Source of the DNA: Willaertia magna
Taxonomy: Eukaryota > Heterolobosea > Eutetramitea > Acrasida > Naegleriidae
DNA length: 64,000 nt
Assembly (NCBI GenBank): GCA_902984215.1
Contig: CADWAF010003261.1
Span: forward strand, 1-64,000
Direction: 5' to 3'
Shown: positions 19,037-29,080 of the stretch, one piece after another
Numbering within the stretch: position 1 is the first letter of the stretch
How the letters are laid out: every line of letters starts with the position of its first letter
Notes under the pieces: generated by a model
The model's database searches: none
Told to the model about the DNA's origin: nothing
What the model saw: only the letters and a program-made list of their open reading frames with translations
Translations under genes and position numbers: made by a program

Positions 19037-20851
19037 ATGAATGACTTTGTAAATTATTTTTCGGCAGGGCGTTCCGACAAGAATACCCTTTCTTCTTCCA
19101 GTACTTCTTCTTCTTTTCATACTGTCAATACTGGTAGTAATGATAATAATAATAATCAAAATATTGAAAATATAGAAAGTAGTAAAGAACCAGAGTTTTT
19201 TCCGATAGCCTGTAAGAATTGTAGACAAGTTCATAAGAGATGCGATAAGAAATTACCATCTTGTAGTTCATGTATACGAAAAGGATTAGTTTGTACATAT
19301 GCAACACCAAAAAGAAAAGGAAGAAAGTGTAAAGGAGAGAAATTAGAAAATTTAACTGCAGAAACTACTGACCATAACGAAAATCATAGATTTCAACCTT
19401 ATCCTTCCGTCAATCAAACAATGCAATCTTCTTCTTCTTCTGGAAGTTCAACTGAGAAAGGTCATTTAAACTTATTTAAAAAAGATTTAGATAAGACTAT
19501 ATCAAACTTGAGTTATTCATTTGTCAAACAAAACGTAGAATTGTCTCTAGTAGCCTTAAGAAAACAATCTATTGAAATGTATAAGATAGTTTCACCTCCT
19601 GTAATACCAACTAATGTATTTGAATATTTAATTACTTCTACACTTGGTGTTGAAGAGATTGGTTTAGATGGAAAGGCTTTGCTTTACGCTGTTCATGCAA
19701 ATATTGAACAAAGACTTGGATCTTCTGATTTAAGAACAAAAGAATGCATAGAAAGTGCTAAAAAGTTAGTAGATTTAGTCTCTTCTGATTGGAGTAATAA
19801 TCGCGTTATTACAGCTAAGTACTTTCTTAGTTTTTGTCTATTAGGGAATGGGAGACATAAAGAAGCACAATATTATTTGAGGCAAATGGATTTTGCAGTT
19901 AAAGAATTGGAAAATAAAAGTCAAATAGATCACGAAGAGAAAATGTTAATGAAGATGAATGATTTTGCTAAAATTGAAATAATTGAGGGTATTGATGCAG
20001 ATAATGATAGCTTATATTCCTTATCTTTTCCTAATGTAATGTTTAAAAGATATCCTATAATATTTAAATTAATCTCAGAGAACTTAATTCCACCTCCCCA
20101 AAAATTATTTCCAATGGAATCACTTGTCAAGGAGAATTTATTAACTCATTTGCAAACAATTGAAAAAATTGCTAATATTATTGTTTTTTCTTTGACTATA
20201 CATTGTGACAAGTCAAAATTATTGGAATTGAGGTTACTTCAAGCATTATTGAAAAATATGATGAAATTACTATGTATAAAATCGATTGACCAAATGGAAA
20301 TTAAATTTACTATTCAATTCAGTTGCGCAATAGCAGACGTTATTGATGATGATTATTTTTGTATGTTACCCTCACAGGCAATTATTCCAATAGCTATTTC
20401 AGCAAAAGAGATTATGCGTGTTATGTCAATTGTCTATTCAGGTGAGTTGCAAGCCAATAGTGCAGATATTAATTTATTTGATTTATTAAGAAGACATTTA
20501 GAAGGTATTAATAAATTAAAAGCAAAATATAAAAGAGTAGAAGTATATTATGGAAATGTAATTAATGAAATAGAGATGGCCTTGGATCCAAATACTAGAT
20601 TTGGTAATAATAACAATTTTGAATTCAATAACGGTGATAACATAACAACAATAGACGACGAGAATGGCCCATTTAGTTTAAACGCAAATCTATTTTTTGA
20701 ATTCCCTACAGATTTGTATTTTGATAATAATGTTGGTAACAGCCCAACAACAACAAAAACTTCAACAATAGACGAAAATGAACAATTAGATCTATCGGAA
20801 GTTGATATGTTACTACAAGAGCTAATTAGTGACGATTCCACAACTGAGTGA
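19037..20851 (+). CDS. Zn2Cys6 (GAL4-type) transcription regulator
   Basis: 604 residues from the ATG at 19037, which follows AAAAAATT; an in-frame ATG at 18926 would add 37 mostly hydrophobic residues and is less likely. Residues about 57-91 are a binuclear zinc cluster: ACKNCRQVHKRCDKKLPSC, then SSCIRKGLVC, giving C-x2-C-x6-C-x6-C-x2-C-x6-C with a basic linker KRKGRK behind it. The remaining 480 residues are helical and Leu-rich, like the middle homology region of fungal regulators, and end in an acidic, Asn-rich tail that could activate transcription. It should bind DNA in the nucleus, usually at CGG half sites. This class is typical of fungi and also occurs in some amoebae. It is divergent from mago. 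Confidence 0.85.
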   Translation: MNDFVNYFSAGRSDKNTLSSSSTSSSFHTVNTGSNDNNNNQNIENIESSKEPEFFPIACKNCRQVHKRCDKKLPSCSSCIRKGLVCTYATPKRKGRKCKGEKLENLTAETTDHNENHRFQPYPSVNQTMQSSSSSGSSTEKGHLNLFKKDLDKTISNLSYSFVKQNVELSLVALRKQSIEMYKIVSPPVIPTNVFEYLITSTLGVEEIGLDGKALLYAVHANIEQRLGSSDLRTKECIESAKKLVDLVSSDWSNNRVITAKYFLSFCLLGNGRHKEAQYYLRQMDFAVKELENKSQIDHEEKMLMKMNDFAKIEIIEGIDADNDSLYSLSFPNVMFKRYPIIFKLISENLIPPPQKLFPMESLVKENLLTHLQTIEKIANIIVFSLTIHCDKSKLLELRLLQALLKNMMKLLCIKSIDQMEIKFTIQFSCAIADVIDDDYFCMLPSQAIIPIAISAKEIMRVMSIVYSGELQANSADINLFDLLRRHLEGINKLKAKYKRVEVYYGNVINEIEMALDPNTRFGNNNNFEFNNGDNITTIDDENGPFSLNANLFFEFPTDLYFDNNVGNSPTTTKTSTIDENEQLDLSEVDMLLQELISDDSTTE

Positions 20852-20993
20852 ACTAACTTTCCAAGTCTGTGAGACTAAAGGAGGTTAGTTGACTAAGTGC
20901 AAATGATAATACAAAAATCATACAAAAAAATCGGAACAAAGGCTTTTGAAAATTAGAAAAAAAAAATTCTTTCAAGCCTAGATTAAGGAAATT

Positions 20994-22646
20994 ATGCTTA
21001 TCAATACCGATACTTCAAGTAACAAAAGGAACGACGGAAGTAACGGTAGTATTTTACCAACAATAAGGAGAACAATAGAAGGAGAAGTGAGAAGAACGAC
21101 AATGGAAATACCTCATAAAGAATACAATTTAAAGGAAATTGAAAATAAGATTGAAAAATGGAGAGAACAATTAAATAGATACAAATGCCCAATTAGTCAA
21201 GAGATAATGAAAAATCCAGTAATTTTACCAAGTGGTCAAACATTTGAAAGAAAACATATTGAAGAGTGGTTATCTACAAATAAAACTTGTCCAATTACTA
21301 GAAAGAGAATTCACGCTAAAAAGTTAATTGAAAATATAAATTTAAAGGCAAATTGTAAAGAAGATATTTCTAATTATATTAATAGAATAATTAAGAAAGT
21401 ACAATGTTGGATGTTAGACGAAAAATGTTGGAATATTTGTAAAGATGTGTTAAATGAAGGGATAGAATTTATTAATACCTTATTCGATAAAAATGAAAAG
21501 AAAGAGGTTTTGAATCAGATTTATACATTAAAGTTTAATATTCAATTAAAACGCTTAAGTAAAGAAGCTAATGAACAGGTTGTAATAGAATATTTAGATG
21601 ATATTAAAAAATTAAATAGCTTGGAAGGGAAAGTATTAGAACTAACAAAAATGGAGATGAAATTAGGTAATTTATCTGTTTTAGATAAATTTTATGTAGA
21701 AATGTTAAAGATTTTAATGAGTGATAATGAAAATAATGTATCAGATAGAACAAAACGTTTATTTATTAATTTATTGAAAACTATATTAAAGAAAATTAAA
21801 TTAGAAACAACATTGTTGGATGATAGTAATAAAATACAAAATTTAGAAGATAATTTAAATGAATTAGAAAATAAATTTGTTAACAATGAATTAAATAGTG
21901 AGCTACAAGAATTATATTTACAACTTTATAGATTACAAAATAAAATTACATATTTAGAAAAGGCATACCATTTAGATGAAAAGAAAGAAGAATTAGGAAG
22001 AGAATTAATGAATGAATATTTAAAAACAGAAAATCATGATGAATATATTATTTTATATTTAAAATTTAATGCAAACAAAGTAGATACTAAAGTATTAGAA
22101 ACTATTAAATCAATAAATGAGAAAAATAAAACATTGGAAAACGAAAAACAAGAATTAGAAAATAAAATTAAAAACATGGAATGTACATATCAATTAGAAG
22201 ATCATTTATTAATGCTTGCCAGAAGGAATTTAGGTTGGCAAGATTATTTTTGTAAGCTTGTAACCTTTTCAATACCAAAATCAAATTTAAGAGATGAACG
22301 CTTTCATTCTGATAGATTTGATGCATATGGATTCACTTGGGGTGTATCATTTGAGACTGGAGCTCGCCTTGTAGACCTTGAGATTTGTATTTGGTTATTA
22401 GAGAATAATACAGAGAATGATTTTTCACCAATAAGGGTAAAGGCTTTTATTTCAAATATTTTACTGGAAGAAGATTCCGTTGTAATGAGTGATCTTGAAT
22501 TTGACAATGTTGATGCAGGTTTTACACAGACTGTTCATATTAGCGATTATTGTCCATTGTTAGAGGGTGAAAATTTTGTATTTAACTTTATTATTGGCTT
22601 ACAAGAACCATCCACTTACAATAATACACTTGGGTTAGACATTTAA
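20994..22646 (+). CDS. U-box / coiled-coil protein with MATH-like C-terminus
   Basis: 550 residues. The U-box at about 62-130 reads YKCPISQEIMKNPVILPSG, TFERKHIEEWL, CPITRKRI. Residues 140-410 are helical and rich in Lys/Glu/Leu, with strong coiled coil in the last third. The C-terminal 130 residues switch to beta-rich sequence: KLVTFSIPKSNL, FDAYGFTWGVSFE, VDLEICIWLLEN, and a late FNFIIGL. That order fits a MATH/TRAF-C fold, where 'xGxxWxxxxx' marks the second strand. If correct, it is a TRAF-like E3 with a U-box replacing the RING. The U-box call is firm; the MATH call is an inference. No intron is seen, and no partner is adjacent. Confidence 0.72.
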   Translation: MLINTDTSSNKRNDGSNGSILPTIRRTIEGEVRRTTMEIPHKEYNLKEIENKIEKWREQLNRYKCPISQEIMKNPVILPSGQTFERKHIEEWLSTNKTCPITRKRIHAKKLIENINLKANCKEDISNYINRIIKKVQCWMLDEKCWNICKDVLNEGIEFINTLFDKNEKKEVLNQIYTLKFNIQLKRLSKEANEQVVIEYLDDIKKLNSLEGKVLELTKMEMKLGNLSVLDKFYVEMLKILMSDNENNVSDRTKRLFINLLKTILKKIKLETTLLDDSNKIQNLEDNLNELENKFVNNELNSELQELYLQLYRLQNKITYLEKAYHLDEKKEELGRELMNEYLKTENHDEYIILYLKFNANKVDTKVLETIKSINEKNKTLENEKQELENKIKNMECTYQLEDHLLMLARRNLGWQDYFCKLVTFSIPKSNLRDERFHSDRFDAYGFTWGVSFETGARLVDLEICIWLLENNTENDFSPIRVKAFISNILLEEDSVVMSDLEFDNVDAGFTQTVHISDYCPLLEGENFVFNFIIGLQEPSTYNNTLGLDI

Positions 22647-22757
22647 AAAGAAGATATTAAGTAGCTCAAATAAACAGCGCAACCTTAAATCACTAATGTT
22701 TGCCAGAAGGAACAGTAACCCGTAAACCGGTTCTTCCTCGCCTAACCAACAAAAAAA

Positions 22758-23288
22758 ATGGAACAATTTATTAAGAAATTGGAAAACGTTCAAGTTATGC
22801 GAGAACGCATAAACAATGATAACTTTGACAAAACAATGGAAGAAATAAGAATTAAAAACATTACAAACTCAAATTTACTAAGTATTAGTTTATACTTAGG
22901 TGTAGAGGATGCCCTAAAAGTAAAAAATCTAACTAAGCATTATGTCTTTTGGAATGACAGCATTTCTTCACAAAAAGATTGTGAAAGATTTCTAGAAGGT
23001 TACATTAATTTCTCAAACTGTAGCAAAGGGAATAATTCAAGTTTTTCCACTTATCGTATGGGTCTAAGAACTAAAGCAATAGCTGATGCACAAGAGTTTA
23101 TTTCGGAGTATCACCAACAAATAATTTTAGAGGGGCAACAAGAATCAAAACAGAGTAGTAAAAAGAAAATGGCCAAAAAATCGAAAGTTGTGGGCAAAAG
23201 ACGTAACTTTTGTGTGACTTCCTTAAAAGCAGAGGAAAAACCAACTTTAGAAGAGAAGTTAGAAGAAAAAGATTCAATTGATAATTGA
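22758..23288 (+). CDS. Unrecognised protein with basic nuclear-type C-terminus
   Basis: 176 residues, no family recognised. Residues 1-120 are mixed helical sequence with a few cysteines and no membrane segment. Residues 130-160 form a Lys/Arg/Ser-rich stretch (SSKKKMAKKSKVVGKRR) that looks like a nuclear localisation signal. The last 20 residues alternate Glu and Lys. The start follows AAAAAAA, so translation is likely. It lies 111 bp after the U-box gene and 124 bp before the BTB-WD40 gene on the same strand. Confidence 0.5.
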   Translation: MEQFIKKLENVQVMRERINNDNFDKTMEEIRIKNITNSNLLSISLYLGVEDALKVKNLTKHYVFWNDSISSQKDCERFLEGYINFSNCSKGNNSSFSTYRMGLRTKAIADAQEFISEYHQQIILEGQQESKQSSKKKMAKKSKVVGKRRNFCVTSLKAEEKPTLEEKLEEKDSIDN

Positions 23289-23412
23289 TAATTTCAAAAT
23301 ATTGAATAGAAATAGAAAGACAGTACGCTTAATGAAACGGCTTGGGAGACGAGCGGTTGTGTGTGAAATCGCAAAAAAAAAAAAAAAAAAATAAAAAAAA
23401 TTTAAAAAAAAA

Positions 23413-25371
23413 ATGTTGGTCATCAATCATCATCTAACAGATGAATTATTAAAAGAATTTGAAAATATAAAAAATACACAAACCAATAATTGGAAAATTA
23501 TTTTAACTTTACAACAAGAAGAAAATCAACCACAATTTGAATATCCTTTACATCAAAATATTTTAATAAAAACAAGTGAACTATTTAAAGATTTATTATC
23601 TCTAAATATAGAAGAAGATTACAATAATAATTTTAAAGATTTATCTTTACAAATTACAGAAATATTTATAAATAATTTTGAAGAAAAGGAAATATTTGCT
23701 TTACATATTTTACCAATTTTAGAAGGAAAAACAAATGTGATTGACATTGACAGGGGTAAATCATTTTTAATAACTTTACAATATTGTGATTATTTACAAA
23801 TGACAGAATTTAAAGATATTTTAGAAAAAGAATTAAAAGAAATGTACGATAAAAAATATATTTATAAAAATATTTCAAAATATTTTGATGAACATGCAAA
23901 TTATTTATTTAAATATTTATTTGATGAACATCCAACTTTTGTAACGGATAAAAATTTATTAAATTTTCATTATGAAAGAATTATTTATGGTTTCTATAAA
24001 TGGAATATTTATTTTAATAAATTAAAAATGGAAGAAACTTTTAAATTATTAAATTTTGATGTTTTTAATTATATTTTAAGTTTAAATGAATTAACAGTTT
24101 ACAATGAAGATCAAGTAATGGAAAGTATTGAATGTTATATTTCTTTACAAAATAATTATGAAAATATTTTTAAATTATTTTTAAATTTAAGAATAAATTA
24201 TTTATCAAATGAAATGTTTACAAAATTAATTACAAATTATAAAAATATATTTACAAATGAAATGATTGAATATTTTAAACAACAACGTTGTAATAATACT
24301 TTACAACAACCACGTAAATATATTAATGACATTTTATTTAGTGGTAATTTTGATGGATTTATACAAATTTGGAATTTAAAAAAGGGTATTTGTATCTCTT
24401 CATTTAAAGCACATCATGGTATCATTCATTGTTTAAAATTATTAAATAGAAAGAATATTTACAATAATGAACAATATATTGTTTCTGGAGGTGAAGATGG
24501 TATTATTCATTTAATGAAAGTAGATTATAATAATTTTACAATTACTTCTTTAGAAAAGAGATTAATTGAAGATAACTGTCAAATTTCATCTATGGATATA
24601 AAAAATAATTTAATGGTTACTTGTACAGTTAATGGACAATTAGATATTTGGGATATGTCACCTATTGATGAATTAAATAATTTTAAACCTAAATTTAAAA
24701 TAATTTCAAATAATAAAGAAGAATTTGATTTTGTAAGGAGTATTTGTATTCATGATGATAATTATTTTATTACTGGAAACAAAGATGGATCAATTTCAGT
24801 ATTTGATATGACAAGTGAAAGAAAAGAAGTATTTAGAAGTAGAAAACATTTTAGTCATGTCATGTGTTTAAAATCAATCATTGTTCCAAAGAATTATCAA
24901 AATACTAACAATGACAATGATTACAATAATAAAGAAGAACATAAAGAAGAAGAATATGAAGAATATTTATTTACTGGTTCATGTGATAGAAAAACAAATA
25001 TTTGGAAAATTATTAGAAGTGATAACACAACAATTGATTTAAAATGTTTAAAAACAATTAATTTACATACTGGATATATTTATTCATTAGATGTATTAAT
25101 TAAAAATACAGAAAATTGGAATGATAATTTAATTGTAACTGGTGGTACAGATTATAAGGTTTTATTAAGTAATATTGGTAATACAAATTTAGAAGGAAAA
25201 TTTATTGATCATTATAATTTTGTTTATTCTGTTTTATTTAATGGTAATTGGCAAATTATTTCTGGTGGAGATGATGGTACAATTCGTTTATTTAATATTG
25301 AAACAAAAGAATGTGATTATACTATTGAGGTTGGAAAGAATATTAGATGTTTAGCTATTCCAAATTGTTAA
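23413..25371 (+). CDS. BTB-BACK-WD40 protein, putative Cullin-3 adaptor
   Basis: 652 residues. The N-terminal 135 fit a BTB/POZ domain: WKIILTL, YPLHQNILIKTSELFKDLL, and a later FLITLQYCDYLQM. Residues about 140-295 are helical and resemble a BACK domain. From about 305 there are six or seven WD40 blades, such as FSGNFDGFIQIWNLKKG, SGGEDGIIHL, TGNKDGSISVFDM, FTGSCDRKTNIWK, TGGTDYKVLLSNI and SGGDDGTIRLFNIE. BTB-WD40 proteins usually link a substrate bound by the propeller to a Cullin-3 ligase. That is established for the family in animals and inferred here. The start follows an AAAAAAAAA run. No intron is seen. Confidence 0.75.
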   Translation: MLVINHHLTDELLKEFENIKNTQTNNWKIILTLQQEENQPQFEYPLHQNILIKTSELFKDLLSLNIEEDYNNNFKDLSLQITEIFINNFEEKEIFALHILPILEGKTNVIDIDRGKSFLITLQYCDYLQMTEFKDILEKELKEMYDKKYIYKNISKYFDEHANYLFKYLFDEHPTFVTDKNLLNFHYERIIYGFYKWNIYFNKLKMEETFKLLNFDVFNYILSLNELTVYNEDQVMESIECYISLQNNYENIFKLFLNLRINYLSNEMFTKLITNYKNIFTNEMIEYFKQQRCNNTLQQPRKYINDILFSGNFDGFIQIWNLKKGICISSFKAHHGIIHCLKLLNRKNIYNNEQYIVSGGEDGIIHLMKVDYNNFTITSLEKRLIEDNCQISSMDIKNNLMVTCTVNGQLDIWDMSPIDELNNFKPKFKIISNNKEEFDFVRSICIHDDNYFITGNKDGSISVFDMTSERKEVFRSRKHFSHVMCLKSIIVPKNYQNTNNDNDYNNKEEHKEEEYEEYLFTGSCDRKTNIWKIIRSDNTTIDLKCLKTINLHTGYIYSLDVLIKNTENWNDNLIVTGGTDYKVLLSNIGNTNLEGKFIDHYNFVYSVLFNGNWQIISGGDDGTIRLFNIETKECDYTIEVGKNIRCLAIPNC

Positions 25372-25441
25372 AAAGAGACTCTTCATTAAGGTGGATGTAA
25401 GGCAGTTGACAACTTTGATTTACAATCAACAATAAAAAAAA

Positions 25442-27127
25442 ATGTCACTAGTGTTTAAAAATCTAACAACCAAACTATTTAACATAAAGAACAACAACAA
25501 TGCGAAATTATTTCAAAGTAGTTTAAGCCAAAAATCATTTCGCAATTTCAACACTAACAATTTTACTTTTTCTTCTTCAAATAATAATGATCTATCAGTG
25601 ATTGACAATCTCATTGATCAATTCTCAAAAGAAATTAGAGAATTAGATCAACAAGTAACAGATCAACAAGTTTTTATTCAAAAAGAACAAGATTTAGCTA
25701 ACAAAATAATGACACAAATGGAAAAACTAGGTTTTCCAATTCAAAATTCTTTTCTTTTAGAGATGAAGAGATTTCATCTCCTTACACAATGTTTTTTACG
25801 TGGAATTTTAATGAAACAACCTAAAGATTATGAATTAAATTTAAATTTATATTTACAACATTTGAATTTAAATTGTAGTGACAGAATTAAAAATACTTTG
25901 AAAATTAAGCATGAAATGAAAGATTTGAATGATGATTGGTTTTTAAACTTTTTAAAAGTTGAATTTAAAAATAGAAAGTATGCAATTGAAGAGTTTAAAT
26001 CTATTTATAGCTTTCCTAATACTATTATTTCTTATTTTGATAATCAAATATTAAGTTTTAGAAAATTCTTTACAACAGAAAGTAAAGAGATTCAAATTAT
26101 TTCTGGATTTTATCTTATTTCTTTTTATTTGGCTGGAGTGGATATATTTAGAAATATTGTCCTCAAAGAGTTTTTAAAAGAGAATGATGGACATTTGATT
26201 ACCTTTAGTAAAGCATTGAAAGATTTATTAAATAGATATAATATGTGGAAAGATGAATTAGATATGAGTTATAAGATTAAAGATTTTGAATTATTAGATA
26301 AGGATATAACTTTACAAAGTTGTGTTGACTGTTTACAATTTTTAAATTTACTTTTACAATCAAATGGAAATGAACAGTCAATTCAACAAATTATGGGTAA
26401 TTATTATGAAAAGCAAAAAGATAATTATATATTTTCTTTTATTTATTCCATCTTTTTATATAATTTAAACAGAAAACAAGAGGCAAACATTATTTTAAAA
26501 CAATTAACCTTATTGGTAAAAGAAAATAAGATATTATCGATTACTACACTGCCAATCAATCATTGGTTCTTAAGGACATCTGTAAATTTGGTTGATGGTT
26601 TTAAAGGGAATCAAGAATTTATTGAAACCTTAAAGTTAGCTTGTAATGAAATCCAAAAGTGTCCACCATCTATATTAATACATCCCATAACCAATACCTT
26701 ATTTGATTTACTTATTTGTTATCAGTTATCGAAAGATGACGTCACAAGTTTTAATATTTCCTGTAAAATTCTTGACGAAATTCCTTATTTATATTCAGAA
26801 GAGAAATTACTTTTTTCACTTCGTACTCTCTTAAATGGTGGATTGAATTTAGTTGACAAGTACAATTTTGTGTCAAGTAGTTTATTAACTCTTTTTAATA
26901 GGTACGCAATTTGTTTTCCATCAAATGTTGAAATCCAAACGTTGAATTTAATATGTAAAGAGAAATTGGGAGTAATGAAAGACAAGAAAGAATTATTAAG
27001 GGAATATACAAGGTTATATGAAATGTGTTGTATTCCAACTGAAGAAATGAAAAAACATGAAATGGATACAAAATTGTTGAATGAAGCAAAACAATTTCTT
27101 TACACAAAATTAATGGAATTAAAATAG
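25442..27127 (+). CDS. Unknown protein with mitochondrial-type N-terminus, paralog of 60928-62628
   Basis: 561 residues, no domain recognised. Residues 1-40 are basic, Ser/Asn/Leu-rich and free of acidic residues (MSLVFKNLTTKLFNIKNN), as in mitochondrial targeting peptides. Residues 50-85 form a coiled coil. The rest is alpha-helical with TPR-like spacing (FIYSIFLYNLNRKQEANIIL), so a helical-repeat solenoid is plausible. It pairs with the gene at 60928-62628, which has the same N-terminal motif (SLSQKxFRNFxTN) and architecture but is clearly diverged over much of its length. From about 26236 to 26520, and again over the last 170 bp, the two are nearly identical in DNA. Function is unknown; an organellar RNA or protein-handling solenoid is a guess. 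Confidence 0.6.
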   Translation: MSLVFKNLTTKLFNIKNNNNAKLFQSSLSQKSFRNFNTNNFTFSSSNNNDLSVIDNLIDQFSKEIRELDQQVTDQQVFIQKEQDLANKIMTQMEKLGFPIQNSFLLEMKRFHLLTQCFLRGILMKQPKDYELNLNLYLQHLNLNCSDRIKNTLKIKHEMKDLNDDWFLNFLKVEFKNRKYAIEEFKSIYSFPNTIISYFDNQILSFRKFFTTESKEIQIISGFYLISFYLAGVDIFRNIVLKEFLKENDGHLITFSKALKDLLNRYNMWKDELDMSYKIKDFELLDKDITLQSCVDCLQFLNLLLQSNGNEQSIQQIMGNYYEKQKDNYIFSFIYSIFLYNLNRKQEANIILKQLTLLVKENKILSITTLPINHWFLRTSVNLVDGFKGNQEFIETLKLACNEIQKCPPSILIHPITNTLFDLLICYQLSKDDVTSFNISCKILDEIPYLYSEEKLLFSLRTLLNGGLNLVDKYNFVSSSLLTLFNRYAICFPSNVEIQTLNLICKEKLGVMKDKKELLREYTRLYEMCCIPTEEMKKHEMDTKLLNEAKQFLYTKLMELK

Positions 27128-27217
27128 AGGTTTAAAATAAGGAAATTTAATAAAATAATAATTGAAGGGTGGTATGAATCAACAATTTACAAAATATTAT
27201 TACAATACGTTATTCAT

Positions 27218-28963
27218 TCAAAAAAATTGAGGAACATTGTAAAATAATAAGTAATCAGCTATTTCTTTCAATTCCATGTTAATTTCCTTTAATTTATAAA
27301 TATTGTCTTTCTCGTTCATAAATTGTTCGATTCTAAATAATATTAATTTCTTTATAATTGGTAACAAATAAATTCCATAAATAAAAAATAAAGTTTTACA
27401 ATTTTTTTTGTTAACTTTATGAATTGAATAATTTTTAGAATAATCTTTATCGTTCATTAACAAAATAATTTGTTTTTGAAAAATAATAATTAAATTTAAA
27501 TATTTTTGAAAAAAATAATTAATATTTTTATATAATTGTTTTTTTACTTTTTTTAATTGTTCTTTTTCATTGTAATTATTGTAAAAATATTTATAAACCA
27601 TTTTAACTTTTAACAATTCTTCATTGTAACAAATATTTTCAAGTTTTTTAAAATCAAAATCAAATAAATATTCCACTTCCTTTTTTAGTGGAAAATTACT
27701 TAAATATTCATTTACGTTTTCTTCATTCATTTTACAATTTCCATTTAATAAATATTGTTGGAAAATATTTAAAATATCTTTAACACTTTCATCTATTCTT
27801 TCCCTTAAATAAACACCAACACTATAAAAATAATTTAAAGATTTAAAATTTGGTTTAACTAAAGAAGGAAGCTGATTTTTTCCAAATTTTAATTCAAATT
27901 GATTTTCTAAAAAACTTAATGATTTATTATAATAACTATAATTAAAATGATTTTCAAAATAAAAATTATTTAAATATTTCATAATTTCATTAAAATCATT
28001 TGGATAATTAAATAAATTATATTCTGTACCTAAACTGTTAAATTTACAACTTTTTTCAATAAATAAATAAAAATTATCAATTCTATTTATGTCATCAATT
28101 GTTACAATTTTAAATGGAATTAAAATTAAAAGTAAATTATTTAAATCAAATTTAATAACATTTTTACAACATTTAATATCTTTTAAATCTAAATCGTGTT
28201 CTTGAAATAATTTTCTTTTTAAAATTTCAGCAATTTTTCTAACATGTTCATTTTTTTCGGTATTATTTGATGAAAATAGGTCACTGTAAAAGTAATGTAA
28301 TGGGTTTTGTAAACTATCGAACCAATTATTAAAATTGTAGAGTGAGGAAAAAATATTTAAGGTTAAATTCATTAATAATTTATTTAAATGTCTAAAATTA
28401 TTATTATTATCTAGATATTGTAAAGATTCTTTATTACAATCAGTATCTAAATTATAACTGTATTGATCTTTATAAATATTTATTAAAAAAGTATTATTGT
28501 AATCATAATAATTATAAAAAAATAATTTAAAATAAAATTTATAAATTAAAAAGTATTTTGAAACGTTAATATTTTTGTAAACATTTTTATTTACTTTATT
28601 TTGAATATTTTCAATTAAAAAACCAAATTCTAAATATTTAAATTGATTTATAATAAAATTTAAATATTTATTTTCATCAATTTTATTTTCAGTTTTTAAA
28701 TTATATTCCATTACTTGTTGTAAAATATTTTCTTTTTGTAAAATATTGTCAAAGTGAAATTCGGGTTCAATAAATTTTTTGTAAAATATTTCGGAGTGAA
28801 AAGTTTGTTTACATTTTGATTTCCATAAATAATCATTTGATAAAATTTGATTTACAATATTCCAATTACATAATTTATTTATAAATATATTAATTAATTC
28901 ACCTGTTGTAAAATAATTAATTAAAATTTCAATAAAGAGAAAAGGATTTTCTTTGTGAAACAT
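27218..28963 (-). CDS. F-box-like protein of unknown function
   Basis: 581 residues. The first 60 look like an F-box: NPFLFIEILINYFTTGELI, then NWNIVNQILSNDYLWKSKCKQ, with the usual final 'xxLWKxxC'. The remainder is strongly Asn/Tyr/Phe/Lys-rich and helical with no motif I can name. AT pressure has pushed it toward AAT, TAT, TTT and AAA codons. It is convergent with the orphan ending at 27127. The start ATG follows a run of A. It is probably a Cullin-1 adaptor if the F-box is real. Confidence 0.5.
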   Translation of the reverse strand: MFHKENPFLFIEILINYFTTGELINIFINKLCNWNIVNQILSNDYLWKSKCKQTFHSEIFYKKFIEPEFHFDNILQKENILQQVMEYNLKTENKIDENKYLNFIINQFKYLEFGFLIENIQNKVNKNVYKNINVSKYFLIYKFYFKLFFYNYYDYNNTFLINIYKDQYSYNLDTDCNKESLQYLDNNNNFRHLNKLLMNLTLNIFSSLYNFNNWFDSLQNPLHYFYSDLFSSNNTEKNEHVRKIAEILKRKLFQEHDLDLKDIKCCKNVIKFDLNNLLLILIPFKIVTIDDINRIDNFYLFIEKSCKFNSLGTEYNLFNYPNDFNEIMKYLNNFYFENHFNYSYYNKSLSFLENQFELKFGKNQLPSLVKPNFKSLNYFYSVGVYLRERIDESVKDILNIFQQYLLNGNCKMNEENVNEYLSNFPLKKEVEYLFDFDFKKLENICYNEELLKVKMVYKYFYNNYNEKEQLKKVKKQLYKNINYFFQKYLNLIIIFQKQIILLMNDKDYSKNYSIHKVNKKNCKTLFFIYGIYLLPIIKKLILFRIEQFMNEKDNIYKLKEINMELKEIADYLLFYNVPQFF

Positions 28964-29080
28964 TTTTTTTAATTTTTTTTTTACGGGAGTGTTTATTGCA
29001 GGCTGAAATTGCAGTATATTATTGTAAAGTTTTCGGGTGAACGGTTTGCGAACAAATACCTAAAAATGTTCCATTATTCA

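Noticed and set aside
23361..23412. Poly-A run before the BTB-WD40 gene as a retroposon tail
   Set aside because: A-rich leaders before start codons are the rule here, and no target duplication or upstream element is visible.
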